A stretch of DNA of 45,671 bases from an uncultured Collinsella sp. (GCA_900755005.1 CAAEEX010000044.1:1-45671); one strand, 5' to 3'. Shown: positions 8,473-17,361, counted from the first letter of the stretch. Notes: generated by a model not told the origin, from the letters alone. Program-made: numbers and translations.

Positions 8473-8976
8473 CTAACCTTGATACGAGGACGCCTTCGGA
8501 GGCGTCTTGCCCTTCAGGACCTTATGGTAGTAATCGTAGGTGAGCGGCGTCTCGTCACTCAAGCGCTCGGCATCCTCGACCTCGCCGATAAACAGTAGAT
8601 GCGTGCCAACATCCACAGTGTCGATCAAATGGCAGCTAAACAGGGCCGCCGCGTGCTCGGGCACATAGGGCATGCCCAGAGCCGTCTCGCGGGTCTCGTA
8701 TTTAGCAAACTTGTCATAATCGCTGCTGGTGCGGAACCCAAAGTTACCGATGTAGAGCATGTCGGCGGTCTGATCGATCACGGTCAGCGCGAACGCTTTG
8801 GCCGAAGCGATGACGCCCGAGGTGACGTTGTCCTTGTTCACGGCAACCGAAATGCGCGGCGGCATGGACGTCACCTGCACCGCAGTGTTGATGACGCAGC
8901 CGGCGCGCAGCCCGTCTGCCGCGGCGCTCACCACGTACAGACCGCTCGGCATGGTAAAGAACGCAGTTTTGTCCAT
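8473..8976 (-). CDS. Flavin reductase-like domain protein
   Basis: A 167-residue protein of the FMN-binding split-barrel flavin reductase family. Recognisable parts are TMPSGLYVVSA near the N-terminus, CVINTAVQVTSMPPRISVAVNKDN (the flavin-binding strand-turn, given here only as a landmark), NFGFRTSSDYDKF, and the HLLFIGEVEDAE segment near the C-terminus. Such proteins reduce or bind FMN and pass electrons on. The annotated start is ATG 8976, preceded by GGGGAG; the frame is open further upstream but those residues do not look like the family. The neighbouring rubredoxin suggests an NAD(P)H-to-rubredoxin role, as in Hrb. The exact electron acceptor cannot be read from the sequence. Confidence 0.85.
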   Translation of the reverse strand: MDKTAFFTMPSGLYVVSAAADGLRAGCVINTAVQVTSMPPRISVAVNKDNVTSGVIASAKAFALTVIDQTADMLYIGNFGFRTSSDYDKFAKYETRETALGMPYVPEHAAALFSCHLIDTVDVGTHLLFIGEVEDAERLSDETPLTYDYYHKVLKGKTPPKASSYQG

Positions 8977-9027
8977 AACAATCACTCCCCTAACGCGGGT
9001 TGGAACCTCATGGATGTATGTACCCAC

Positions 9028-9061
9028 AAAAAAGGCGGCGCCCACAACGGACACCACCTTT
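9028..9061 (-). terminator. Intrinsic terminator of smpB
   Basis: A 13-bp stem (arms 9049-9061 and 9031-9043, with G-U pairs, five-base loop) is followed on the minus strand by six T residues. It lies about 125 bases beyond the smpB stop. Confidence 0.85.
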
Positions 9062-9081
9062 GAGACATATGTGTCAAAACA

Positions 9082-9177
9082 GTATAAGCAAGATGAGACG
9101 CCCGCAGTTGCGGTGAAATAAGGACTGAATAGCCCCTCAAACAGGCAAAACAGTCCGTATTCCACCGCAACTTATAC
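9082..9177. repeat. Interrupted palindrome downstream of smpB
   Basis: Inner arms 9107-9126 (GTTGCGGTGAAATAAGGACT) and 9152-9171 pair with two mismatches in 20. Outer arms GTATAAG (9082-9088) and CTTATAC (9171-9177) also pair. It lies between the smpB stop and its terminator, so it should be present in the smpB transcript 3' end. Confidence 0.7.
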
Positions 9178-9184
9178 AGAACGC

Positions 9185-9655
9185 CTAGCGATTGCGCTCC
9201 TTGAGGGCGCGGTCGATCTCGCGCTGGACATCGCGCTTGGCCATATCCTCGCGCTTGTCGTAAAGCTTCTTGCCGCGGCCTAGGCCCAGCAGCAGCTTTA
9301 CGCGGCCGTCGGTATTAAAGTAGAGCTCCAGCGGCACCAGCGCATAGCCGCGGTTGCGAAGTTTGCCGTCAAGAAAGTCGATCTCCTTGCGGTGCAGCAG
9401 CAGACGGCGCCGACGGTCGGGATCGCGATTCCACACGCCACCATGACTATAAGGGTGGATATGCAGGCCGACGAGCCAGCACTCCCCACCACGAATCAGT
9501 GCGAAGGTATCGGTAATCTGGCACGCGCGCTCGCGAATCGACTTGACCTCGGTACCGCTCAGCTCAATACCGCACTCAAACGTCTCATCGATAAAGTACT
9601 CGTGATGTGCCGAGCGATTCTTGGAAATGAGCTTGCGCTCGCGCTTACTGGGCAT
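9185..9655 (-). CDS. smpB: SsrA (tmRNA)-binding protein
   Basis: A 156-residue protein matching SmpB throughout: KLISKNRSAHHEYFI, then GIELSGTEVKSIRER, then GVWNRDPDRRRRLLLHRKEI, and a basic tail after KRDVQREIDRALKER. It binds tmRNA and brings it to stalled ribosomes for trans-translation. The start at ATG 9655 has AAGGAGG upstream; the open frame extends further but only as overlap with the upstream gene. The start overlaps the last 11 bases of the TPR gene, so translation is probably coupled. I did not find tmRNA (ssrA) inside the window. Confidence 0.95.
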   Translation of the reverse strand: MPSKRERKLISKNRSAHHEYFIDETFECGIELSGTEVKSIRERACQITDTFALIRGGECWLVGLHIHPYSHGGVWNRDPDRRRRLLLHRKEIDFLDGKLRNRGYALVPLELYFNTDGRVKLLLGLGRGKKLYDKREDMAKRDVQREIDRALKERNR

Positions 9656-10562
9656 CGCCGGCCTCCTTGGCGCCATCGGCGTTTGAGCCCGCAGCCTCGC
9701 GCTTTGCCCTGCGCTCGGCATTAAGCTCGGCATCGCTCTCGCGCACCAGTTTGATAATCGCCGCGCAGGCCTCCTCGCCCACCAAGTCGCGAGCACGGAC
9801 CGTCAGGCGCGTAGCCTCCTGCTTGTCGCCGTCGCTTGCAGCATCGGTCGCGCACATGATCAGGCAGATGGCGATCTCGGCCGAAGGCGAGGTCGGCACG
9901 CCCTGCAGGGCGAGCTCACCCATCACATGGTCGTCACTCTCGTCCGCGGCATCCGGATAGGTGGTATGGATCTTGTTGAGCAGGCGCGTCGTATGCGCAT
10001 CATTGGGCGCCAGGCGCAGCGCCAGACGCGCGCAGCCCACGGCAGCCGAAATGTTCTCGGTCTCGGGCTCCAAGAAGTACTGACCCAAATTGGTGTAGGC
10101 GCGTGCGGCGCACTTACCGTCGCTCGCTCGCTCCAGCACCGAGAACGAGAGCGATGCCCACTCCTGCTTGTCCTCGAGCGCGCGGAACAGCTCGGCCAAG
10201 TCCAAGCGATAGTTGCAGTTCATGGGATCCCAACGCACGGCCTGCATCAGGGCATTCCGAGCACTCACATAATCCTGCTGGCGAATGTAGGCAAACGCCA
10301 TGTCGGAGTACAGGCGGTCAAAGGGAACCTCGACCTGCACCAGCTCGCGCGGATCCTTCTCCACGCGGCGATAGGCCAGGCGCTCAAACTTGCTGTCGAA
10401 GCTAAAGTACTGGCGCTTCTCCTCCGTCTTGCACTCAGCGTCGATATACTCCTCGGCGAGCTCCACCAGACGCTCAAGCAGCGGCGTCGCCGTAGCCAGG
10501 TCGCCCTGCGCCAGATAGTTCTCGGCATACGTGATGTCTTCCAAGCTGATAGGCAGGTCCAT
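9645..10562 (-). CDS. TPR-repeat protein of unknown function
   Basis: A 305-residue soluble protein. Helical repeats of the tetratricopeptide type can be made out: DITYAENYLAQGDLATATPLL near the N-terminus, FAYIRQQDYVSARNALMQAV, and AYTNLGQYFLEPE / LALRLAPNDA further on. The last 40 residues are Ala/Glu/Lys-rich and probably disordered. GAGGAG lies before ATG 10562. It overlaps smpB by 11 bases and follows the two tRNA genes on the same strand. No catalytic motif is visible; TPR proteins usually act as scaffolds. Its link to SmpB is only positional. Confidence 0.8.
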   Translation of the reverse strand: MDLPISLEDITYAENYLAQGDLATATPLLERLVELAEEYIDAECKTEEKRQYFSFDSKFERLAYRRVEKDPRELVQVEVPFDRLYSDMAFAYIRQQDYVSARNALMQAVRWDPMNCNYRLDLAELFRALEDKQEWASLSFSVLERASDGKCAARAYTNLGQYFLEPETENISAAVGCARLALRLAPNDAHTTRLLNKIHTTYPDAADESDDHVMGELALQGVPTSPSAEIAICLIMCATDAASDGDKQEATRLTVRARDLVGEEACAAIIKLVRESDAELNAERRAKREAAGSNADGAKEAGDAQ

Positions 10563-10621
10563 GACAACTCCTCGGTCCGGGCGGCAGACTCAACGCGCGC
10601 CTTAAATATCGGTCAATACAC

Positions 10622-10651
10622 AAAACCCGGGTCTCTTACGAGGCCCGGGCG
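10622..10651 (-). terminator. Terminator after the tRNA pair
   Basis: Minus-strand stem CCCGGGCCTC / GAGACCCGGG with a GTAA loop, followed by TTTTG. It lies immediately downstream of tRNA-Glu and before the TPR gene, so the tRNA transcript probably ends here. Confidence 0.75.
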
Positions 10652-10659
10652 TTCAATTT

Positions 10660-10736
10660 TGGTAGCCCGTACCAGATTCGAACTGGTGATCTCCGCCTTG
10701 AGAGGGCGGCGTCCTAAACCGCTAGACGAACGGGCC
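10660..10736 (-). tRNA. tRNA-Glu (anticodon CUC)
   Basis: A 77-base cloverleaf with encoded CCA. The acceptor arms are GGCCCGT and ACGGGCT. The anticodon arm is CCGCC-CTCTCAA-GGCGG, giving anticodon CUC. The T-loop is CAGTTCGAATCTG. It reads GAG, a preferred Glu codon in this GC-rich genome. Confidence 0.95.
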
Positions 10737-10753
10737 ATATGTAGCAAATGCAA

Positions 10754-10827
10754 TGGCTGGGATGGAGGGAGTCGAACCCCCATTGACGGAACCAGAATCC
10801 GCTGTCCTGCCATTAGACGACATCCCA
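10754..10827 (-). tRNA. tRNA-Gln (anticodon CUG)
   Basis: A 74-base cloverleaf with encoded CCA. The acceptor arms are TGGGATG and CATCCCA. The anticodon arm is GCGGA-TTCTGGT-TCCGT, giving anticodon CUG for Gln codon CAG. The T-arm contains GGGTTCGACTCCC. It is transcribed ahead of tRNA-Glu, 17 bases away. Confidence 0.95.
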
Positions 10828-10871
10828 ATGACTGCATCGCTGCGCTCGGCTGTGCCTTTGCGCAAGAAAGA

Positions 10872-10900
10872 AATATACGGGAAGTACCGCCGTGACGCAA
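10872..10900 (-). promoter_or_regulatory. Promoter of the tRNA-Gln/tRNA-Glu unit
   Basis: On the minus strand TTGCGT (10895-10900) and TATATT (10872-10877) are exactly 17 bases apart, 44 bases upstream of the tRNA-Gln 5' end. Confidence 0.7.
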
Positions 10901-11092
10901 GCCCTAATTTTGACTTTTTTGAAATTCAGTCAAATACGGCCGACACGTGAAGGACCTGTGAAGCACCAGCGACACGTACGGCGCCAAAGCCCGTAAAACA
11001 TCCCACATCTACCGCTGGTAGATTACAACAATGCAGCACTCACGGCTGATGGCACAATCAAACCGTCATCATTACACGGATATCGAGGCGCC

Positions 11093-11503
11093 ATGGACGA
11101 AGAGCTTGATTACCTATGGGAGACCCTGGGCCTCGAGATCACTGCTGACCTTTGGCCCGAACGGGACAAAATCCATCCCACTCTGCGCCCCGCCATCACG
11201 GTGATGCAGGCAAACTACCGCCGTGCATCCTTTTTGATCATGCGGATGTCATGGCACGCGGGACTCCCCGACCTTAAGCGAATCCAGGCAAGCCTCGTCG
11301 AGCTGTCCGGTATGCCGACTGTCATATCCGAGGCGCACCTGGAGCAGCGACAGCGCGAGCGACTGCAACAGCAGCGGATTCCCTTTATCTGCCCCGGCGT
11401 TCAGGCATATCTGCCCTTTATGGACGAGGAGTACTGGAGCGGCAAGCCCAACAAGCACGTAAAGGTCTACGATCCGCACGAATGGGCACAGCTCGATGAT
11501 TGA
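11093..11503 (+). CDS. Unknown protein with an IPFxxPGxQxYLPF segment
   Basis: A 136-residue protein without signal peptide or membrane segment. It is the only plausible gene in 10828-11575, and it is convergent with the ArsC-like gene. The stretch ERLQQQRIPFICPGVQAYLP recalls a segment found in a group of MarR-like winged-helix proteins, but I cannot see a clear DNA-binding helix and the protein is short, so I leave the function open. The ribosome-binding site is weak (GAGG seven bases before ATG 11093). An antisense frame (11249-11563) is less convincing because its product has no recognisable character. Confidence 0.6.
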   Translation: MDEELDYLWETLGLEITADLWPERDKIHPTLRPAITVMQANYRRASFLIMRMSWHAGLPDLKRIQASLVELSGMPTVISEAHLEQRQRERLQQQRIPFICPGVQAYLPFMDEEYWSGKPNKHVKVYDPHEWAQLDD

Positions 11504-11575
11504 GCCGAGCGAGCCCGCCGATGGAAAACACGTCCCACCCTGAGCACTCAAAACGGGTCGCACTTTCCGCAGCCG

Positions 11576-11935
11576 CTACAGCAACGCCTCGACCCAAGCC
11601 GATTCCCTAAAGCCGGGAATCGCAAAGTCGTCGCCCACCAACAGCGGACGCTTGACCAGCATGCCGTCGGTCGCCAGCAGCTCGTAGCACTCCCGATCCG
11701 TCATGCCCGCATCTAGACGCGCCTTCAGGCCCAGCTCTCGATATTTCATGCCCGACGAATTAAAGAAGCGCCGCACCGGCAGCCCCGAACGAGCAATCCA
11801 GGTCGCAAGCTCATCGGCCGTGGGATTGTCCAAAACGATATCGCGGTCGATATACTCTACCCCGTGTTCGTCCAGCCATGCCTTGGCCTTCTTACAGGTC
11901 GAGCACTTGGGATATTCAACAAACAGTACGGTCAT
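11576..11935 (-). CDS. ArsC/Spx-family protein (YffB-like)
   Basis: A 119-residue thioredoxin-fold protein. MTVLFVEYPKCSTCKKAKAW carries the CxxC at C11 and C14. Further family features are the AWLDEHGVEYIDRDIV segment, NSSGMKYRELGLK, and LLATDGMLVKRPLLV with the conserved KRP. Such proteins are annotated as arsenate reductase-like, but the family also includes Spx regulators and YffB proteins without arsenate activity; no ars gene is nearby, so an arsenic role is doubtful. ATG 11935 has GGAGG seven bases upstream. It lies 92 bases downstream of mupG on the same strand and could share its transcript. Confidence 0.85.
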   Translation of the reverse strand: MTVLFVEYPKCSTCKKAKAWLDEHGVEYIDRDIVLDNPTADELATWIARSGLPVRRFFNSSGMKYRELGLKARLDAGMTDRECYELLATDGMLVKRPLLVGDDFAIPGFRESAWVEALL

Positions 11936-12027
11936 GGGAATCCTCCGAATATAGATCGGCCAACGCAGGCACACGCCACACGAGGCGCCTTCGCATGATG
12001 GGCCAATTGTAGCCCACGGGTCACACA

Positions 12028-13080
12028 CTAAACGAACCGTACCCCGAATCCGCGTTTGATGAACGGCAGCAGCTCCATTGCCTCGGGCGTGATATGACCC
12101 GCAACGTTCATGCGCTCGTCACCGGGAAGATCGACCCGCGCAATCTCAAGCTCGCCTTCGTAGCGCCCATAGCCGCTATTGCTCACAGCGATCGACCCCG
12201 CCTTTCGCGGCAGGCCGGCTCCGGCATCCGTCGGCACGGAATCCGGCTTATGCGTCGTACGTGACTCCTGAGACCTAAAGATGAGGACACTCGAGTCGGG
12301 CCGGTCGTGATGAATCTGCCCGCGCACATAGGCATAACCGGGCTCAAGCTCGCATTGCAAGTCCACGTATCCGGCGGAAACATGAGCAAACTGCGTCCAG
12401 CCCGCATCGGAAAGATCGGGGTCGCCGACCAACACAATGTCGCAATCGGCGCCATGTGCAAGCTCAAGCATATTGAGAGCAACCTTTGACGCGCGACCGC
12501 GCTGCGCCTCGACCGTCGGCAGTCCCTCGAATACCGGCCCGCGAACGTTGGCATCACCCGGCACAAAAGCCATGATTTCGAATCCAAGCGCCGCAAGACG
12601 AAGATTCACCCGAGCAATGTCCTCCAGAGCTAAACCGGTATAAGGCTTGGGGTAAAAATTGTGACAGGCGGCAAAACGAGTCACATCGGCACCGGCCTCA
12701 CGCCACGATGCGATTTCATCAGAACTCACCGTCGATGCATTGACCACAATGCGAAATACACCGGACAGCTCCGCGACCCGCCGGGCGCTAAAGCCATAGT
12801 CCAAACGAAGGTATTCCAACCCCAGATCGCGCAGGTCCTCGATGCGCTCAAGCCCGAGCAAATCGCACGTGCGCGGCCCCACATCGGCAATGAGCGCAAT
12901 GCCGCGGGCGGAAAGCAGCGACATCACATGACGGACCTTATCGGCATACGCCGCTCCCCCATCCTCGGGAATATGCAGTGAGGTGAACGCGTAGCGCGCA
13001 CCCGCCGCGGCACCATGCTCAATCGTCCGCTCAATATCCTGCAGAGGGCTGGAAAGATAAATCGAAATACCCGTTTTCAC
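12028..13080 (-). CDS. mupG: 6-phospho-N-acetylmuramidase family protein (DUF871, MupG-like)
   Basis: A 350-residue protein with a TIM-barrel N-terminal part starting MKTGISIYLSSPLQD and a smaller C-terminal beta domain, the layout of the DUF871/MupG family. Landmarks are FTSLHIPEDGG, LRLDYGF, NASTVS, CHNFYPKPYTGL and FVPGD. MupG of Staphylococcus aureus cleaves MurNAc-6-phosphate from GlcNAc after PTS uptake of the disaccharide. The neighbours here (PTS EIIBC, murQ, murR) are the same partners, which makes that role likely. The start is GTG 13080 with AAAGGAG nine bases upstream. An intrinsic terminator lies between the PTS gene and this start, so expression may be set separately from the rest of the operon. 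Confidence 0.9.
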   Translation of the reverse strand: MKTGISIYLSSPLQDIERTIEHGAAAGARYAFTSLHIPEDGGAAYADKVRHVMSLLSARGIALIADVGPRTCDLLGLERIEDLRDLGLEYLRLDYGFSARRVAELSGVFRIVVNASTVSSDEIASWREAGADVTRFAACHNFYPKPYTGLALEDIARVNLRLAALGFEIMAFVPGDANVRGPVFEGLPTVEAQRGRASKVALNMLELAHGADCDIVLVGDPDLSDAGWTQFAHVSAGYVDLQCELEPGYAYVRGQIHHDRPDSSVLIFRSQESRTTHKPDSVPTDAGAGLPRKAGSIAVSNSGYGRYEGELEIARVDLPGDERMNVAGHITPEAMELLPFIKRGFGVRFV

Positions 13081-13096
13081 GTTTCAACGCTCCTTT

Positions 13097-13130
13097 AAAA
13101 AAGGCCGGCGGAGCAGTTAGCCCCGCCGGC
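13097..13130 (-). terminator. Terminator or attenuator between PTS gene and mupG
   Basis: On the minus strand GCCGGCGG and CCGCCGGC form an 8-bp GC stem around an 11-base loop, followed by CTTTTTT. The next bases are the mupG Shine-Dalgarno (AAAGGAG), so the hairpin sits inside the operon. Confidence 0.8.
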
Positions 13131-13197
13131 ACAACCATAGCATCAAGAAATCTGCCGCGCGCCGCGAGCCCTGAGCAACACGGCTCGCGATATCAAA

Positions 13198-14628
13198 CTA
13201 CTCGCCAAAGAACTCGTTGATCTTCTGCTCGTCGACGCCAAAGAACCACGTCAGGACAAAGCCAGCGGCATAGGCAAGCAGCATAGCGGCAACGTAGCCG
13301 AGCTGCTGACCAGGAACGACGATCAGCAGGCCAAACAGACCGGAAACGCCCTGAGAAACCGTGCCGATGTGAAGCAGCGCCGCGAGTGCGCCGCCAAATC
13401 CGGCACCCAGGCAGGCCGTTACAAACGGACGAACGAGCGGCAGCGTAACGGCATACATCAGAGGCTCGCCCACACCCAGAATGCCAACGGGAATGGACTC
13501 TGCGACGTACTTCTTGAGCTTGGCGTTCTTGGTCTTAAAGTACAGCGCCAGACCGGCACCGACCTGGCCGCCGCCAGCCATCATAAGGATGGGGAGCAGG
13601 TAATTGATGCCCTTGGTGGCGCCGTCGGGATCGTTGAGCATAGCGTGGATCGGCGTGAGCGCCTGATGCAGGCCGACGGAAACCAGCGGCAAGAAGCCTG
13701 CCGACAGGATATAGCCACCCAGGACGCCCAGCTTCTCGAAGATAAAGGTCAAAACGCTAAAGATGGCAGTCGTCAGCCATGCGCCAACCGGCTGGATGAC
13801 GAGCATCAGAGCAAAGGCGCCGATGATGAGCACCAGCAGCGGGGACAAAAACGTGTCGAGTGCGTTGGGCATAACCTTGCGAATCTGACGCTCCATCCAG
13901 GCAAAAAATGCGCCAGCGATAAGAGCCGCGATCATACCGCCCGCTGCGGGGTTGTACTGCGCATTGGTGAGCGGCAGCAGAATGGCAGTGGCAGGATCAG
14001 CCGCGCCAGGCGCAAGTAGGGGCATGGCACTGTTGGCGATACACATCATGCCGGCGATGCCGCCCAGCGCAGCGGAGCCGCCAAACTCACGTGCCGCGTT
14101 ATAGCCCACCAAGATGGGCAGATAGGCAAACAGGGCCCAGCCCATGGAACGAATGCCCTGGTACCACCACTCGCCTGCAAGCGCGCCTGCCGTCGAGACG
14201 TTAATGACGTTGCAGATACCGTTGATGAGGCCAGCCGCAATGATGCCGGGAAGCAGGGCGACGAAGACATTGGAAATCTTCTTGAGGAAGGCCTGAACCG
14301 GCTTGGACTCGTACTTGGCCTTCTGCGCGGCCTTGTTTGTGGCCGCAGCGTCAACCACGCTCTCGTCGGCAACGCCTTTCGCAAGGCCGGTGAGCTTGGA
14401 GAACTCCTCGAGCACCTTATTCACCTTGCCCGGCCCCAGCACGATCTGCATCGTGTCGTCCTCGACCAAGCCCATCACGCCGTCGAGTGCCTTAATACCC
14501 TCCGTGTCGACGTTGCCCGTGTCTTTGACGGTCACGCGCAGGCGCGTCATGCACGCCGCGTTTGCCAACACGTTGTCTTTACCGCCCAAAAGGTCCAGCA
14601 GCTTTTGAGCCAGCTCTTTGTTCGTCAT
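13198..14628 (-). CDS. murP: PTS EIIBC component for MurNAc or MurNAc-GlcNAc
   Basis: A 476-residue membrane transporter. The N-terminal EIIB domain carries the phosphorylated cysteine (Cys26 in NAACMTRLRV), the rest is a glucose-family EIIC domain with about ten hydrophobic segments, for example VFVALLPGIIAAGLINGI and MAGGGQVGAGLALYF. No EIIA domain is present, as in MurP proteins, so phosphate must come from a separate EIIA. Position between murQ and mupG points to N-acetylmuramic acid or its disaccharide with GlcNAc as substrate; the sequence alone does not separate this from other glucose-superfamily sugars. AAGGAGGAG lies before ATG 14628. The gene is 57 bases from murQ. Confidence 0.9.
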   Translation of the reverse strand: MTNKELAQKLLDLLGGKDNVLANAACMTRLRVTVKDTGNVDTEGIKALDGVMGLVEDDTMQIVLGPGKVNKVLEEFSKLTGLAKGVADESVVDAAATNKAAQKAKYESKPVQAFLKKISNVFVALLPGIIAAGLINGICNVINVSTAGALAGEWWYQGIRSMGWALFAYLPILVGYNAAREFGGSAALGGIAGMMCIANSAMPLLAPGAADPATAILLPLTNAQYNPAAGGMIAALIAGAFFAWMERQIRKVMPNALDTFLSPLLVLIIGAFALMLVIQPVGAWLTTAIFSVLTFIFEKLGVLGGYILSAGFLPLVSVGLHQALTPIHAMLNDPDGATKGINYLLPILMMAGGGQVGAGLALYFKTKNAKLKKYVAESIPVGILGVGEPLMYAVTLPLVRPFVTACLGAGFGGALAALLHIGTVSQGVSGLFGLLIVVPGQQLGYVAAMLLAYAAGFVLTWFFGVDEQKINEFFGE

Positions 14629-14685
14629 AACTCCTCCTTGTATTGGGTATCTCGTCTGGATGTCATATCAGCTCACGCCGCGCAC

Positions 14686-15609
<924 letters not shown>

Positions 15610-15619
15610 TTCATTCACC

Positions 15620-16471
15620 TCATCTTTCCTGTTTCTCGATGTAGTTTTGCTTAATGACATGCGTCGCCCGTTCGTAGTCGCTGGCAACGTAAGCAGCGTA
15701 CAGGGCATCGACAACCATAAGCTGGGCCATACGCGAAGCCATGGCACCGCTGCGGACCAAGGGCTCACTCGCAGCGACGCCGAGCACGGCATCGGCCATG
15801 GTGGCAAGCTTGGATGATCCATCTACTTTGGTCACGGCCACAACGGGACAGTTGTGACGTTGGGCCTCGGCGGCGCAGTCCAGCACCTCTTGCGTCAAGC
15901 CCGAGTAGCTAAAGGCGATTGCCATATCGCCCTCATGCATGTTCTTGGCACACAAGAGCTGATCATGCCAGTCGTCGTACAGATGGCACTCTTTGTCGAC
16001 ACGCATGAGCTTTTGCGCCAGATCGTGCGCGACCAAACGAGAGGCACCGATACCGAACAGATTGACCGCGCGTGCCCGCTTAAGATAGGCCGCACATCGC
16101 TCCAAGACGGTGTAATCGAGCGTTCGCGCCGTCGCTTCGATCGTGCGCACGTTGCTTTTCATCACCTTCCCCACGATACGTTCGACGCTGTCATCCATGG
16201 AGATGTCCTCGAGGGCAACGTCTTTCTTGTCACCCAAGAGCGCCAGCTCGGCAATCAGTTCGCGCTGGAACTCCTTGTAGCCCGCAAAACCCAAGCGCTT
16301 GCAAAAGCGCAAAATGCTCGAGGGCGAGGAGAACGTGGCATCGGCAAGACCGCGGACGGACAGCCCGACCACCTCGTGCGGATGAGCGCTTACATATGCG
16401 ATGACATTGCGTTCCGCCGGGCTCGCGCTGAGCTCACGCTCGCGAAGCCGCAAAAGCAATCCGTTTGCCAT
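15620..16471 (-). CDS. murR: RpiR/MurR-family transcriptional regulator
   Basis: A 283-residue regulator. Residues 1-80 form an RpiR-type helix-turn-helix, with LSVRGLADATFSSPSSILRF and CKRLGFAGYKEFQREL typical of the family. The second half is a SIS sugar-phosphate-binding domain with NLFGIGASRLVAHDL and IAFSYSGLTQEV. It most likely controls the mur operon in response to MurNAc-6-phosphate. I took ATG 16471, which has GGAGG eight bases upstream; a GTG three codons earlier overlaps that site. It is the first gene of the operon. A small dyad (16506-16518) just upstream could be its operator. Confidence 0.92.
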   Translation of the reverse strand: MANGLLLRLRERELSASPAERNVIAYVSAHPHEVVGLSVRGLADATFSSPSSILRFCKRLGFAGYKEFQRELIAELALLGDKKDVALEDISMDDSVERIVGKVMKSNVRTIEATARTLDYTVLERCAAYLKRARAVNLFGIGASRLVAHDLAQKLMRVDKECHLYDDWHDQLLCAKNMHEGDMAIAFSYSGLTQEVLDCAAEAQRHNCPVVAVTKVDGSSKLATMADAVLGVAASEPLVRSGAMASRMAQLMVVDALYAAYVASDYERATHVIKQNYIEKQER

Positions 16472-16505
16472 CTCAAACACCTCCGTTGAGAAGAATTAAA
16501 GACCA

Positions 16506-16518
16506 ACGAACGATTCGT
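16506..16518. promoter_or_regulatory. Candidate MurR operator
   Basis: ACGAA-CGA-TTCGT, a perfect 5-3-5 dyad 34 bases upstream of the murR start. Only one copy was seen and no clear -35/-10 pair could be placed around it, so this is a suggestion. Confidence 0.3.
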
Positions 16519-16566
16519 ACCGGATATAAACAGCTTTTACGGTACATTGTGCCGCATCGTGGCGCA

Positions 16567-16594
16567 CAAAGGGCGAGCGTTCTACCGCTCGCCC
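16567..16594 (-). terminator. Terminator of the VanZ-like gene
   Basis: Minus-strand 9-bp perfect stem GGGCGAGCG / CGCTCGCCC with a six-base loop, followed by TTTG, about 80 bases past the VanZ-like stop. Confidence 0.75.
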
Positions 16595-16675
16595 CTCAAA
16601 TCCGACCGCTCGGAAATACGCGCGACACAAAATAATTCAACAAGATCGCATTATCAAAAACGGGCTTGTTACCGG

Positions 16676-17257
16676 CTAGCGCCTCGCATGGGCGCCGATC
16701 GGCCGAGTCGCATGGCGCACCAACACCGCTGCCAGCAATACCAACAGCATCGCGGTAACATAGCCCGCAGCATCGAATCCTAAATCGATAACGTCGAAAT
16801 GCCTGCCGGGAACAAAGATCTTATGTACCTGATCGCCAACGGAGCAGACGGCGCAAAAGAGCAACACGGGCACGCAACGGGAGCATACGCTCCACGGACG
16901 CCTGGAAAAGCAAACCACGACCACCGAGGCGAACAATCCGACGAAGAAAAACTCTACGGTATGGGCAACGCGACGGACGTTCGTGCCCACCCACATGCGA
17001 ATGGAAGCAAGTCGGCCAGACCGGACATTCGAAGCAGCCGAATCGGTGCCCCCGGTCATCCCATTCTCGGTCTGAGCTTCACCCGCGACATCGGCAGCCT
17101 GTACGCCCGTAGCTTGACCCTCCACCACACGCGCGGTGGACTCGCTCAGCAACGACGTCTCCACCGCATTTTGCTCCGTCAGCACCCAGATGCCCGCCAG
17201 CGTTGCAGCGAACAGAACGATCGCGGTCCATCCGATTATTTGTTTTACGCGCGCCAA
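16676..17257 (-). CDS. VanZ-like membrane protein
   Basis: A 193-residue membrane protein. One hydrophobic segment near the N-terminus (GWTAIVLFAATLAGIWVL) is followed by a roughly 60-residue hydrophilic stretch and then three more segments. The VanZ family core is clear: RRVAHTVEFFFVGLFA, DQVHKIFVPGRHFDVIDLGF and AAGYVTAMLL. VanZ proteins are linked with teicoplanin resistance in vanA clusters but most members, including chromosomal ones like this, have no known role. No van genes are nearby. The start is TTG 17257, chosen because AAGGAGG lies seven bases upstream and the family similarity begins after it. Confidence 0.8.
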   Translation of the reverse strand: MARVKQIIGWTAIVLFAATLAGIWVLTEQNAVETSLLSESTARVVEGQATGVQAADVAGEAQTENGMTGGTDSAASNVRSGRLASIRMWVGTNVRRVAHTVEFFFVGLFASVVVVCFSRRPWSVCSRCVPVLLFCAVCSVGDQVHKIFVPGRHFDVIDLGFDAAGYVTAMLLVLLAAVLVRHATRPIGAHARR

Positions 17258-17361
17258 GGGCCTACCTCCTTTTTTGAATATCAGCGAGTGTAGCCCCAAA
17301 TGACATCGCCACCGTATCAAAATTTGAATCGCAACAGGAAGCGACAAAGCGACGCAAACCC

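Noticed and set aside
9000..11092. tmRNA gene expected near smpB
   Set aside because: No gap around smpB is long enough or holds the tRNA-like ends; the only RNA genes seen are the two tRNAs.
11249..11563. 104-residue minus-strand frame opposite the unknown small gene
   Set aside because: The plus-strand product looks more protein-like, and the minus-strand frame overlaps most of it without a ribosome-binding site.
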